Positions 8,565-16,814 of a stretch of 64,000 nt of DNA are shown in pieces (within the stretch, counting starts at the first letter, position 1; each line of letters opens with the position of its first letter). Where the stretch lies: positions 1 to 64,000 of the forward strand of contig CAWAUB010000009.1 of the NCBI GenBank assembly GCA_963785155.1, read 5' to 3'. Both the position numbers and the translations under genes were made by a program. This stretch comes from DASUSH01 sp963785155. Lineage in GTDB: Bacteria; Actinomycetota; Thermoleophilia; Solirubrobacterales; 70-9. The notes below the pieces were generated by a model that saw only the letters and a program-made list of their open reading frames with translations, was not told where the DNA came from and ran no database searches.

Positions 8565-9563
8565 ATGAGCGAGATTCGTTATTGGACACAGCTGGCGACC
8601 GAGCAGTTCCCGCCATCGGGCATCGTCCGGCAGGCGGTCGATGCCGAGGAGGCCGGGTTCGAGGCGGTCAACATCTCCGATCACTTTCAGCCCTGGTGGG
8701 AACCCGGGCACTCCGGCCACGCCTGGGTGATGCTCGGCGCGATCGCGGAGGCGACCGAGCGGGTCCGGATCGGAACCGGCGTCACCGCACCGGTGTTCCG
8801 GCACCACCCGGCAATGACCGCGCAGGCCTTCACGACCCTCGAAGAGCTTGCGCCAGGCCGGGCGTTCGCGGGGATCGGCTCAGGTGAGTCGCTGAACGAG
8901 AGTCCCGCGGGGATGGAATGGCCGTCAGTCGCGGAGCAGATCGCCCGCATGGACGAGGCGCTCGAGATCATCGGCCGCCTCTTCGACGGCGAGCGGCTCG
9001 ACTTCGACGGCGAGTACTTCCGCACGAAGCAGGCGCTACTGCACACGCTCCCGAAGCGGCGACCCGAGGTCTACGTCTCCGCGTTCGGCCCTGATGCCGC
9101 AAAGGTGGCCGCGGCTCGAGGCGACGGGGTCTGGACGCTCGCCGATCCGGAGCAGGCGCCCGAGGTGATCGACGCATATCGCGCCGAGCGAGAACGACTC
9201 GAAAAGGAGCCCGGCGAGGTGATCCTGCAGACGGGGTTCTCCTGGGCGGAGAGCGACGAAGAGGCGCTCGAGGGCGCGCGCGTCTGGAAGGGCACGCAGC
9301 CCCCTGAGTTCTTCACCGACGACTGGAGTGACCCGCGGGAGATGCAGCGCAAGGGCGAGGAGGACTTCTCCGACGAGGAGTTCATGGAGGCCTACATCGT
9401 CTCGGCGGACCCCGAGGAACACGTCAAGCGGATCCGCGAGGTCGCCGAGCTCGGGGCCACGATCGTCTGCCTCCAGAACGCATCCGGTGCCGACCCGCAC
9501 GAAGCGTTCCGCGTCTACGGCGAAGCCGTGCTGCCGGCACTCGCGAAGACGCCTGTCACCTAA
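8565..9563 (+). CDS. LLM-class F420-dependent oxidoreductase (F420-G6PDH-like)
   Basis: A 332-residue luciferase-like TIM-barrel protein. It begins EIRYWTQLATEQFPPSGI, continues VNISDHFQPWWEPGHSGHAW and carries ATERVRIGTGVTAPVFRHHP and AFAGIGSGESLNE, the landmarks of the family related to F420-dependent glucose-6-phosphate dehydrogenase and its uncharacterised paralogues. The cofactor is expected to be F420, with hydride transfer to or from an unknown alcohol or sugar. ATG at 8565 was chosen because it opens exactly at the conserved first strand; the frame extends upstream only through non-coding-like sequence. It stands 38 bases ahead of the DUF892 gene. Confidence 0.88.
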   Translation: MSEIRYWTQLATEQFPPSGIVRQAVDAEEAGFEAVNISDHFQPWWEPGHSGHAWVMLGAIAEATERVRIGTGVTAPVFRHHPAMTAQAFTTLEELAPGRAFAGIGSGESLNESPAGMEWPSVAEQIARMDEALEIIGRLFDGERLDFDGEYFRTKQALLHTLPKRRPEVYVSAFGPDAAKVAAARGDGVWTLADPEQAPEVIDAYRAERERLEKEPGEVILQTGFSWAESDEEALEGARVWKGTQPPEFFTDDWSDPREMQRKGEEDFSDEEFMEAYIVSADPEEHVKRIREVAELGATIVCLQNASGADPHEAFRVYGEAVLPALAKTPVT

Positions 9564-9601
9564 CCCAAAGCACGACAACCACGAGAGAGAGGACTACTCC
9601 G

Positions 9602-10159
9602 ATGTCCCAGACAACGAGTGAGTCAAAGCTGACGCAGTACCTGGTCGAGGCCTACGCGAAGGAAAGGGAGCTGGAGCGCTCGCTCCAGGCCCACATCGCG
9701 ATGGCTGAGCGCAAGCCGTACAAGAAGCGACTCCAAGAGCACCTGCGCGAAACCAAGCGGCATGCCAAGCTCGTCGAGCGGCGGGCGAAGAAGCTTGGCG
9801 CGGACGGTCTGCTGACCGATGCGGTCAAGGAAGCGTCGGCAGCCGTGAAGCAGGTCGCCGCCCTCGGCAAGGGCCAGCTACACGCGGCGCGCGGCACCGG
9901 CATCGAGGAAAAGCAGCTGAAGAACGCGAAGACCGAGTACTCGGAGGAAGCTGAGGAAATCGCCACCTACACGGCGATCGAAGCCCTCGCCGAGGAGGTC
10001 GGCGACAAGGAGACCGCCAAGATCGCGCGGGAGATCCGCCGGGACGAAGAGCGGATGTCGAGGTTCCTCGAGCGTCAGATTCCGGTGCTGACACGCGCTG
10101 TCGCGAAGGCCGAGATACCGGCGGCCGAACGAAACGGCGGACGGTCGCGAAGGCGGTGA
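9602..10159 (+). CDS. DUF892 (YciE/YciF-type) ferritin-like protein
   Basis: A 185-residue, highly helical, charged protein of the ferritin-like DUF892 group. Helix landmarks are LTQYLVEAYAKERELERSLQ, HLRETKRHAKLVERRAKKLG and YSEEAEEIATYTAIEALAEE, with Glu/His residues spaced as in a four-helix di-metal bundle. Members are typically induced by osmotic, oxidative or stationary-phase stress under general-stress sigma factors. It follows the F420-type oxidoreductase on the same strand with a purine-rich leader (GAGAGAGAGGA). It stops immediately before the stop of the convergent SigB/SigF-type sigma factor gene. Confidence 0.82.
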   Translation: MSQTTSESKLTQYLVEAYAKERELERSLQAHIAMAERKPYKKRLQEHLRETKRHAKLVERRAKKLGADGLLTDAVKEASAAVKQVAALGKGQLHAARGTGIEEKQLKNAKTEYSEEAEEIATYTAIEALAEEVGDKETAKIAREIRRDEERMSRFLERQIPVLTRAVAKAEIPAAERNGGRSRRR

Positions 10160-10951
10160 CTAGCCCGCGCCGTTGTCCCGGCTCCCATCGCCATCGAGCT
10201 CATAGCGCATCTTCTGCAACGAGGCCCGCAGAATGCGCGAGACCTGCATCTGCGAGACACCGATCTCCTCGGCGATTTCGGATTGAGTCCTGTCCTCCGC
10301 AAATCTCCGGAACAGGACCAGGCGGTCCCGCTTTGAGAGGCCCGTGACGGCGCTCGACATCTGAACTGCGTGCTCGACCGTCTCGAAGCCGCCGTCGAGG
10401 TCGCCGATCGTCTCGACGATCGATTGCGATTCCCCGTCCCCGTTGTCACGCCGCGCGTCGATGGACGCGACATGGTGGGCATGGCCGGCCTCGATCGCCT
10501 CCAGCACCTCCTCCTCTGTCGCTCTGACGTGCTCCGCGATCTCCATGACCGAGGGTGAGCGCCCGAGCCGGGTCGGCAGCTCGGAGCTCGCCTTCTCCAC
10601 CTGCAGGCTGCGCTCCTGCAGGTCGCGGGAGATCCGGACCGCCCACCCGCGATCGCGGAAGTGACGTCGCAGCTCGCCGAGGATCGTCGGCGCGGCGAAG
10701 CTCGAGAAGGCGAATCCTCGTTCCGGCTCAAAGCGATTGATCGCGTTGACCAGCCCGATGCTCGCCACCTGCAGGAGGTCCTCGAAGGACTCACGGCCGC
10801 CTCCGTAGCGCGCCGCAAGCTTCCGCGCCAGGGGCATGTATCGCACGGTGAGACGCTCGAGGTCCGCGGGATCGCGCGTCTGCGCAAACCGCTCGAAGAG
10901 ACGCGCCTCGTCCCCCGCTTCGATGTTCGTGACCTCAAGTTCCATGAGCAT
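10160..10951 (-). CDS. SigB/SigF-type (group 3) RNA polymerase sigma factor
   Basis: A 263-residue sigma-70-family factor with regions 2, 3 and 4 and no region 1.1. Region 2 shows YMPLARKLAARYGGG and FEPERGFAFSSFAAPTILGE. Region 3 carries SLQVEKASSELPTRLGRSP, and region 4 has the helix-turn-helix TQSEIAEEIGVSQMQVSRIL. This is the architecture of stress/sporulation sigma factors controlled by anti-sigma kinases and STAS antagonists, and such an antagonist is encoded at 13803. ATG at 10951 (or 10945) fits the usual length; the longer in-frame extension is Arg/Cys-rich and unlikely to be translated. Promoter targets cannot be assigned. Confidence 0.9.
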   Translation of the reverse strand: MLMELEVTNIEAGDEARLFERFAQTRDPADLERLTVRYMPLARKLAARYGGGRESFEDLLQVASIGLVNAINRFEPERGFAFSSFAAPTILGELRRHFRDRGWAVRISRDLQERSLQVEKASSELPTRLGRSPSVMEIAEHVRATEEEVLEAIEAGHAHHVASIDARRDNGDGESQSIVETIGDLDGGFETVEHAVQMSSAVTGLSKRDRLVLFRRFAEDRTQSEIAEEIGVSQMQVSRILRASLQKMRYELDGDGSRDNGAG

Positions 10952-11110
10952 GTGAACGACATGCGGACATACCTGTCCGCGCACGCCGTACCGCCGATCG
11001 CCTGAAGATCGTCGGCAGCCCGGCACGCTGCTCGAGGGCGCCGCATGGCCAGTGTGGGTGGCACAGCGACGCACTGGAATCTTGTCACAGTCGGTACTGC
11101 GGGCTGGTGT

Positions 11111-12925
11111 TCAGCTGACCGAGGGGTCGCGACTTCCGGGCCGGGCAAAGCGGCCACGACCGGACGAGACGACCGCACCCTCGCGCATCGCCTCGCGAAG
11201 GGCCTGCGTGAAGCGACCCGGGCCCCAGTAACGCGCGCCGACCCGCCGATGCAGCTCGCGGCGATCTGTCGGGCCGTGCTCGTCGAGCGCTCGGGAGATG
11301 ATCTCGACCTCTCGGTCGAGCGCCGGTAGATCCTCGCCGGGCGGCCAGACCTGGAAGGGCGAATAGCTCGCGTTGCTCATCCCGGGCCGGTAGCGTCGCC
11401 AGCCGGCAGCCTCGCCCTCGCGCCTACGTAGCCTGCGGGCGGCACGCTCATCGGCCTCGCTTGGCGCCGGCTGCTCGGCCTCCTCCGCGGAGAGCGGTGT
11501 CGCGATGTCCTCCAGTGAGCGCTGCTCGGCGCGAAGTCCCAGGAGGAGCTCGATGATCCCGCCGAACGCCATCACCCCGGCTCCGATCAGGTAGCCGACC
11601 ATCACCTGCGAGGGCTCGCCGCTGGAGGCGAACTTCTCGAACACGAGCGGCCCGGTGATCCCGCCGATCGCGGTCCCGATCGCGTAGAAGAAGGCGATCG
11701 CGAGGGCACGCACCTCCATTGGGAAGATCTCGGAGACGGTCAGGTAGGCAGAGCTCGCACCGGCGGAGGCGAAGAAGAAGGTGGCGGTCAGTGCGGCGAC
11801 GTAGCCCCAGTCACTGAAGCTCTCACCGTTGAACATGATCGCGACGACCACGAGCAACACGGCGCTCAGCAGGTAGGTCCCGGCGATCATCGGGCGGCGG
11901 CCCACGGTGTCGAACAGGCGGCCGAGCAGGAGCGGCCCGAGGAAGTTGCCGGCGGCGAAGACCGCGTAGAACAGGCCGACCGCGTCCGCCTTTACGCCCA
12001 GGAAGGTCGTCAGCGTCAGGCCGAGCGTGAAGACGACGGCGTTGTAGATGAACGCCTGGCCGACGAACAGGGAGAGCGAGAGGATCGCCCGCTTCGGGTA
12101 GACCTTGAAGGCGGTCCGGGCGATCTCGCGGAAGGGGACCGACCTGCGCTGCTTGACGGCGATCGAGTCGCCGGGCTCGTCGAGCTCCTGCCCGGTCTCC
12201 CGCTTCACCTGCGCCTCGATCTCACCGACGATCTGCTCGGCCTCCTCCTCGCGACCGTGGATGAAGAGCCAGCGGGGGCTCTCGGGGACGTGGCGGCGGA
12301 CGATCAGGATGCCGAGGCCGAGGATGGCACCCAGCCCGAACGCGGTGCGCCAGCCGACGTCGATCGCGAAGATCGAGGTGTCGAGCAGGATCAGCGAGAG
12401 GAGGGCGCCGCCCGCAGCGCCCAGCCAGAAGGAGCCGTTGATGATCAGGTCGACGCGGCCGCGGGCCCGGGCCGGGATCAGCTCATCGATCGCCGAGTTG
12501 ATCGCCGCGTACTCGCCGCCGATCCCCGCGCCGGTGAAGAAGCGGGCGACCAGGAAGAACCAAGGGGCGAAGGAGAAGGCGGTGGCGACCGTCGCGATCA
12601 GATAGAGGCCGAGCGTGATCAGGAACAGCTTCTTGCGGCCGAAGCGGTCGGTCAGCTGCCCGAAGAAGAGCGCTCCGAGGCACGCTCCCGCCACGTAGAC
12701 GGCGGCCGCGAGCGAGATGTACGACGGGGTCATCTCGATCCCGCTGCCGGGCTCTACCAGCCGCGCGGCGAGGAAGCCGACGATGGTGACCTCGAGCCCG
12801 TCCAGGATCCAGACGGTCCCGAGCCCGATCACCACCAGCCAGTGAAAGCGGGACCAGGGAAGGCGATCGAGACGGGCCGGGATCTGCGTCTCGATGGTGT
12901 CCAGCGAAGCTTCCTTGCCGCTCAT
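11111..12925 (-). CDS. MFS (sugar-porter-like) transporter with C-terminal winged-helix-like extension
   Basis: A 604-residue protein. Residues about 25-480 form a 12-helix MFS transporter with the signatures GQLTDRFGRKK (loop 2-3), RFFTGAGIGGEYAAIN, VPESPRWLFIHGREEEAEQI and GRLFDTVGRRP (loop 8-9), the pattern of metabolite/H+ and sugar porters. After the last helix a charged linker (EEAEQPAPSEADERAARRLR) leads to an unusual 85-residue soluble domain. That domain ends EIISRALDEHGPTDRRELHR, then RVGARYWGPGRFTQALREAM and GAVVSSGRGRFA, which resembles a winged helix. A cytosolic regulatory or DNA-binding role for the tail is inference. The ATG start is clear. Substrate unknown. Confidence 0.85.
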   Translation of the reverse strand: MSGKEASLDTIETQIPARLDRLPWSRFHWLVVIGLGTVWILDGLEVTIVGFLAARLVEPGSGIEMTPSYISLAAAVYVAGACLGALFFGQLTDRFGRKKLFLITLGLYLIATVATAFSFAPWFFLVARFFTGAGIGGEYAAINSAIDELIPARARGRVDLIINGSFWLGAAGGALLSLILLDTSIFAIDVGWRTAFGLGAILGLGILIVRRHVPESPRWLFIHGREEEAEQIVGEIEAQVKRETGQELDEPGDSIAVKQRRSVPFREIARTAFKVYPKRAILSLSLFVGQAFIYNAVVFTLGLTLTTFLGVKADAVGLFYAVFAAGNFLGPLLLGRLFDTVGRRPMIAGTYLLSAVLLVVVAIMFNGESFSDWGYVAALTATFFFASAGASSAYLTVSEIFPMEVRALAIAFFYAIGTAIGGITGPLVFEKFASSGEPSQVMVGYLIGAGVMAFGGIIELLLGLRAEQRSLEDIATPLSAEEAEQPAPSEADERAARRLRRREGEAAGWRRYRPGMSNASYSPFQVWPPGEDLPALDREVEIISRALDEHGPTDRRELHRRVGARYWGPGRFTQALREAMREGAVVSSGRGRFARPGSRDPSVS

Positions 12926-12937
12926 GGCACACGCCGG

Positions 12938-13213
12938 TTACCCGGCGTCGGTCTCCTGAAAACCGGGAGGCGCCGGCTCGTCGGTCGCGCGGGTGGTCGG
13001 GTCGGGCCCGTTTTCGCCGTGGCTCGCGTGCTCGATCAGGTCCTTTTCGGCCTGCTCGAACCCCTCGGACTCCCCGCCGCCGCCCTCGGCCGGGGCGCGC
13101 TCTGCCGGGTCGAGGTCCTGGTCGGCACCAGGGCCGCCGATCGCTCCCGCCTCTTCGGCGGCGGCATCGGTTTCCTCGTCCACCGTCGGGTCGTTCGTCT
13201 GTTCGTCGTTCAT
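12938..13213 (-). CDS. Small acidic protein, hypothetical
   Basis: About 91 residues, strongly acidic and Gly/Ala-rich, with no hydrophobic segment. The N-terminal part (NDEQTNDPTVDEETDAAAEE) looks disordered. The C-terminal core EGFEQAEKDLIEHASHGENG looks like a short amphipathic helix and is the part most likely to be conserved. ATG at 13213 is preferred over an upstream in-frame ATG that would add an unrelated 11-residue head. The gene lies 12 bases upstream of the MFS transporter on the same strand, so co-transcription is likely. Function unknown. Confidence 0.6.
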   Translation of the reverse strand: MNDEQTNDPTVDEETDAAAEEAGAIGGPGADQDLDPAERAPAEGGGGESEGFEQAEKDLIEHASHGENGPDPTTRATDEPAPPGFQETDAG

Positions 13214-13290
13214 GCCACCCGAAGTACCCGAGCGCACGGCCGCCAAACGAATGATTGGCCGGAGAGCCGAACGGGTAGTGACTGTCGGCT

Positions 13291-13806
13291 TTGTCGAATG
13301 TGACCGAGAGCAAGACCGCCGGCGACAACCAGTCGGACGGCGAGCATGGGGAGAGCGAGAAGGAGCGCCTCGATCGCAACTTCCAGGAGCTGCTCCAAGG
13401 CTTGCGGGTGGCTCTCCCCGGTGTGCAGGTCCTCTTCGCGTTCCTGCTCGTGCTCCCGTTCCAGCAGGGGTTCCTCGAGGTGAACCAGTTTCAGAAGAGC
13501 GTCTACTTCGCCACCCTGGCCTGCACCGCGATCGCCTCGGCCTGCCTGATCGCCGCGCCGGTCCGCCACCGGCTGCTCTTCCGCGAGGGTGTCAAGGATT
13601 GGATCCTCTTCGACTCGAACAGGGTGGTGACGGTCGGCTTCGTCTTCCTGGGGGTGGCGATCACCGGCGCGATCCTGCTGGTCAGCGACTTCATCTACGA
13701 CGAGTGGGCGGCGACGTTCGCAACGGCCGGGATCGCCCTCATTCTCGCCTGGCTTTGGTTCATATCCCCGCTCGTCGAGCGGGCGCGAGAAGGAGCAAGT
13801 AGTTGA
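13291..13806 (+). CDS. DUF6328 family four-helix membrane protein
   Basis: A 171-residue protein with a polar, acidic N-terminus and then the diagnostic stretch NFQELLQGLRVALPGVQVLF followed by LPFQQGF. Four transmembrane helices follow in two hairpins (about 45-65, 75-95, 115-135, 145-165), separated by the conserved polar loop RHRLLFREGVKDWILFDSNR. DUF6328 proteins are common in Actinobacteria and have no assigned function. The start is TTG at 13291 or GTG at 13300. Its stop overlaps the TTG of the STAS gene by four bases, so the two are translationally coupled, which hints at a link to stress signalling. Confidence 0.75.
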   Translation: MSNVTESKTAGDNQSDGEHGESEKERLDRNFQELLQGLRVALPGVQVLFAFLLVLPFQQGFLEVNQFQKSVYFATLACTAIASACLIAAPVRHRLLFREGVKDWILFDSNRVVTVGFVFLGVAITGAILLVSDFIYDEWAATFATAGIALILAWLWFISPLVERAREGASS

Positions 13807-14189
13807 CACCCGACGCAGAAGCAGGGAGTCTGCTGGCCGTGCGCGAGGAGACCGAGAACGGAATCTTCATCCTCACGATCGACGGCGAGCTGGATCTTTC
13901 CTCCGCCCCGGCGGTCCGTGACCCGCTGGAGCGCGCCATCGCCGGCGGCACGTCGCGGGTCCTGATCGACATGCTCGAATGCACCTTCGTCGACTCGACC
14001 GGGCTCGGGGTGCTCCTTCACGCGGCCAAGCGCCTGGGCGGCGAGGGCGGGATGGCGATCGTCTGCACCGACGAGCAGATCCGCCGCCTCCTGGGGCTGA
14101 CGATGATCGATCGCACGATCCCGGTCTTCGCGGCGCGCGAGGACGGCGTCGCCCACCTCGGCGGGATCCCGGGCGCCGCGCTTCCGTAG
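13803..14189 (+). CDS. STAS-domain anti-sigma factor antagonist
   Basis: A 128-residue single STAS domain: GIFILTIDGELDLSSAPAVR, then VLIDMLECTFVDSTGLGVLL. The Ser in DSTGLG is the residue phosphorylated by cognate anti-sigma kinases (RsbW/SpoIIAB type). Unphosphorylated, such proteins bind the kinase and free a SigB/SigF-type sigma factor. A sigma factor of that type is encoded 3 kb away at 10160, but no RsbW-like kinase is in the window, so the pairing is inference. The start is TTG and the gene overlaps the DUF6328 gene. The C-terminal tail after residue 110 is longer than usual and Gly/Ala-rich. Confidence 0.85.
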   Translation: MTPDAEAGSLLAVREETENGIFILTIDGELDLSSAPAVRDPLERAIAGGTSRVLIDMLECTFVDSTGLGVLLHAAKRLGGEGGMAIVCTDEQIRRLLGLTMIDRTIPVFAAREDGVAHLGGIPGAALP

Positions 14190-14208
14190 TCGCATAGCAT
14201 CGCCACCG

Positions 14209-15711
14209 ATGGGCACGGCGGATACGCGCATGCTGATCGGCGGCGAGCTCGTCGCCGGCGAGGGCGAGTCGGTGGCGGTCGAGAACCCCTTCAGCGAGGA
14301 GACGATCGCCGAGGTCGCGACGCCCTCCGGTGAGCAGCTCGACGCGGCGCTCGCGGCCGCGTCGGCAGCGGAACGCGAATGGGAGCGAACGCCGGCGGTC
14401 GAGCGCGGCGAGATGCTGCACGAGGTCGCGAACCGGCTGCGCGCCCGCACGGACGAGCTCGCCGCGACGATGACCCGGGAGGGCGGCAAGCCGCTGGTCG
14501 AGAACGCCGACGAGGTCGGCTGGACCGCGGCGGCGTTCGACTACTACGCGGAGATCGGCCGCGACTCGGCGGGCCGCGTGATCCCGTCGATCGAGGCTAC
14601 CCAGCTCGCGATGGTGGTCAAGGACCCGGTCGGCGTCGTCGGCTGCATCGTGCCCTGGAACTACCCGCTGCTTTTGCTCTCGTGGAAGGTCGCGCCGGCG
14701 CTCGCCGCAGGCAACCCGGTCGTCTGCAAGCCCTCCGAGCTGACGCCGCTCTCCACCCTCGCGCTCGCCGGTTGCTTCGACCACCTGCCCGCGGGCGTCG
14801 TCAACATCGTCCCCGGCGCCGGCGACGTCGGCGCCGCGATCGTCGCCGACGAGCGGGTGGCCTGCGTCGCCTTCACCGGCTCCGTCGCCACCGGCAAGAA
14901 GGTTGCGATCAAGTGCGCCGAGCGGGTCGCCCGGGCCAACCTCGAGATGGGCGGCAAGGACCCATTCATCGTCTGCGCGGACGTCGCCGGTGAGCTGGAC
15001 GTCGCTGCGCGCGGCGGCGCCTGGGCGGCGTTCCTGAACGCGGGCCAGGTCTGCACATCCGCCGAGCGCTTCTACGTGCACGAGGACGTCTACGACGACT
15101 ACCTCCAGGCGTTCACCGACCACACGCGGACGCTCGTCGTCGGCGACCCGATGGACTCCTCCACCGACGTGGGCCCGATGGTCTCGGCGGGGCAGCGCGC
15201 GAAGGTCGCCGCCCAGGTCGAGGCGGCGGTGGACTCCGGCGCCGAGCTCGTCGTCGGCGGCGGCGATGCCGGACAGGAGCGCGGCCACTTCTTCTCCCCC
15301 GCCGTCGTCACCGGCGCCGCGGCCGACACGGCGCTCCTGAGCGAGGAGACCTTCGGCCCCGTCGCGCCGATCGTCCCGGTCGGCTCGCTCGACGAGGCGA
15401 TCGAGCTCGCCAACTCAACTCCCTACGGGCTCGGCGCCAACGTCTACACCCGCGACCTCGCGAACACCGTCCGCTGCCTGCGCGAGCTGAAGGCGGGAAC
15501 CGTCTGGTTCAACGACCCGCTCACCGACAACGACGCGGGCCCGTTCGGCGGCTTCAAGCAGTCCGGGATCGGCCGCGAGCTCGGCCGCGAGGGCCTCGAG
15601 GCCTTCCAGGAGACCAAGCACGTCCACATCGAGACGGTTGTTGAGGCGAAGGACTGGTGGTACCCCTACGCCGAGGGCGGCGACGCCCCGCCTGAGGGCG
15701 CCGGAGCCTGA
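14209..15711 (+). CDS. NAD(P)+-dependent aldehyde dehydrogenase
   Basis: A 500-residue full-length ALDH. The Rossmann-domain motif VGCIVPWNYPLLLLSWKVAP, the catalytic Glu in LEMGGKDP (about residue 246) and the nucleophile Cys in GQVCTSAER (about residue 282) are all present. The C-terminal GPFGGFKQSGIGRELG anchors the tetramer interface. The sequence style is that of betaine-/aminobutyraldehyde-type dehydrogenases, which oxidise small aldehydes to acids. The exact substrate cannot be told from the sequence. ATG at 14209 begins 20 bases after the STAS gene. A small unknown gene follows seven bases downstream and may be co-transcribed. Confidence 0.92.
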   Translation: MGTADTRMLIGGELVAGEGESVAVENPFSEETIAEVATPSGEQLDAALAAASAAEREWERTPAVERGEMLHEVANRLRARTDELAATMTREGGKPLVENADEVGWTAAAFDYYAEIGRDSAGRVIPSIEATQLAMVVKDPVGVVGCIVPWNYPLLLLSWKVAPALAAGNPVVCKPSELTPLSTLALAGCFDHLPAGVVNIVPGAGDVGAAIVADERVACVAFTGSVATGKKVAIKCAERVARANLEMGGKDPFIVCADVAGELDVAARGGAWAAFLNAGQVCTSAERFYVHEDVYDDYLQAFTDHTRTLVVGDPMDSSTDVGPMVSAGQRAKVAAQVEAAVDSGAELVVGGGDAGQERGHFFSPAVVTGAAADTALLSEETFGPVAPIVPVGSLDEAIELANSTPYGLGANVYTRDLANTVRCLRELKAGTVWFNDPLTDNDAGPFGGFKQSGIGRELGREGLEAFQETKHVHIETVVEAKDWWYPYAEGGDAPPEGAGA

Positions 15712-15717
15712 GACACG

Positions 15718-15960
15718 TTGACCAGGCTTCCGAGGGGATACCCGCGCGTGGGAGACCGGGTCTCGATCGTCACCGCCGACGTCGTCGAGCCGGCCGTGAT
15801 CGTGGAGGTCGAGCCCGACTACAGGGCCGTGAGCGTCACGGCCGAAACCGCCCCGTCGCCGATCCGGTTCGCATTGCGGCGGGCGACGGGACGGTTCACG
15901 GCCGAAGACGGAACGCGCCTCAGCTTCGAGGAACGACCTACTTCGCCTCGCGGAACTTGA
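15718..15960 (+). CDS. Small hypothetical protein downstream of ALDH
   Basis: An 80-residue ORF opening at TTG (15718), seven bases after the aldehyde dehydrogenase stop. It reads as a small beta-rich soluble protein (VGDRVSIVTADVVEPAVIVE, then RAVSVTAETAPSPIRFALRR) with no Cys and no membrane segment. No family is recognised. The composition and close spacing favour a real gene. It overlaps the end of the convergent lipoprotein gene by 23 bases, which weakens confidence slightly. Confidence 0.45.
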   Translation: MTRLPRGYPRVGDRVSIVTADVVEPAVIVEVEPDYRAVSVTAETAPSPIRFALRRATGRFTAEDGTRLSFEERPTSPRGT

Positions 15961-16699
15961 TCAGCTCCTCACGGCCGGTGCCGCCTGAGATGTCGAGCGT
16001 AAGCACGGGGCCGATGCCCTCGACGTAGAACTTGTGCTCCGAGACCTTGGGCTCGGTCGGCACCAGGTCCTTCGTCATCAGCGCATGCGGGTAGTAGCCG
16101 GCCGGCACCTCGACCTTCTCGTCGAGGCTCAGGACCTCGGCCTTGTCCTCGGCCTCACCTTCGTAGTACTCCTGGCGGTAGGTCATCCCGGCCTCGGGCG
16201 CAGCCGGCATCGCGATCCCGGCCTGGGCGCCGTCGACTCCGTGCTCGAAGGACCCGGCCGTCGAGGAAACCTTGCCGTTCTCGTACTCCGCGGTGTCCTC
16301 GCCCAGGTACCAGAGGTTCCCCTCGGCGTCCTGGGCGTACCAGTCGTCGGTCTTCTCGACCGGCTCGCCATCCTCGGTGACGACGTCGCGCACGACCCGC
16401 GCCTCGATCCCGTTCGAGATCTCGTAGGTGCGGTCGGTCACGGTGACGACCACCTTCTGCTTCGTCCCCTCGAGGTCGGTCTCCTCGTAGACCCACCGGT
16501 TCCCCGGCTTCATCGGCCAGTAGGGGTTATCGATTTCGGTGGTGAACTCGGCGGGGTCGAGCTCGACCGTCTCCGATCCCTGCGGCAGCGACGTCGTTTC
16601 GCCCTTCGCCGATGCGCCCTCGTCGCCGCAAGCAACAAAAACGGACGCAACTGCGGCGCACGTCATGCCGGCGAACGCCCCTTTCCTCTTGCTGATCAT
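15938..16699 (-). CDS. Secreted lipoprotein, hypothetical
   Basis: A 253-residue protein with a lipoprotein signal sequence: KRKGAFAGMTCAAVASVFVA followed by a Cys in VACGDE, a recognisable lipobox. The mature part is acidic and beta-rich (ELDPAEFTTEIDNPYWPMKP, GNRWVYEETDLEGTKQKVVV) and ends with VEGIGPVLTLDISGGTGREE. It looks like a surface-anchored beta-sandwich of unknown ligand. ATG at 16699 was chosen over longer in-frame starts because AGGAGATC sits just upstream and because the signal peptide then starts correctly. Its upstream region, shared with the divergent ZIP gene, holds GATGAGA-type direct repeats like those near the two-component system at 19134-21197. Confidence 0.8.
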   Translation of the reverse strand: MISKRKGAFAGMTCAAVASVFVACGDEGASAKGETTSLPQGSETVELDPAEFTTEIDNPYWPMKPGNRWVYEETDLEGTKQKVVVTVTDRTYEISNGIEARVVRDVVTEDGEPVEKTDDWYAQDAEGNLWYLGEDTAEYENGKVSSTAGSFEHGVDGAQAGIAMPAAPEAGMTYRQEYYEGEAEDKAEVLSLDEKVEVPAGYYPHALMTKDLVPTEPKVSEHKFYVEGIGPVLTLDISGGTGREELIKFREAK

Positions 16700-16748
16700 C
16701 GTGATCTCCTTCGTCGATTTCGATGTCCGGGCGACGATCCCCAACCCG

Positions 16749-16788
16749 CATGAGAAGCCCATGAGCGCCTTCTCATAACAATCTCATC
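16749..16788. promoter_or_regulatory. Direct repeats with 11-bp period (ATGAG / TCTCAT), putative response-regulator site
   Basis: TCTCAT at 16771 recurs as TCTCATC at 16782, exactly 11 bases on. On the opposite strand this reads GATGAGA-N4-ATGAGAA. A second pair, ATGAG at 16750 and 16761, is also 11 bases apart. The region separates the divergent lipoprotein and ZIP genes. The same motif occurs upstream of the PepSY gene (19146) and the response regulator gene (21220). Direct repeats one helical turn apart are typical OmpR/PhoB-family binding sites. Confidence 0.6.
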
Positions 16789-16814
16789 GAGAAACGTATT
16801 AGGGTGCCCTAACT

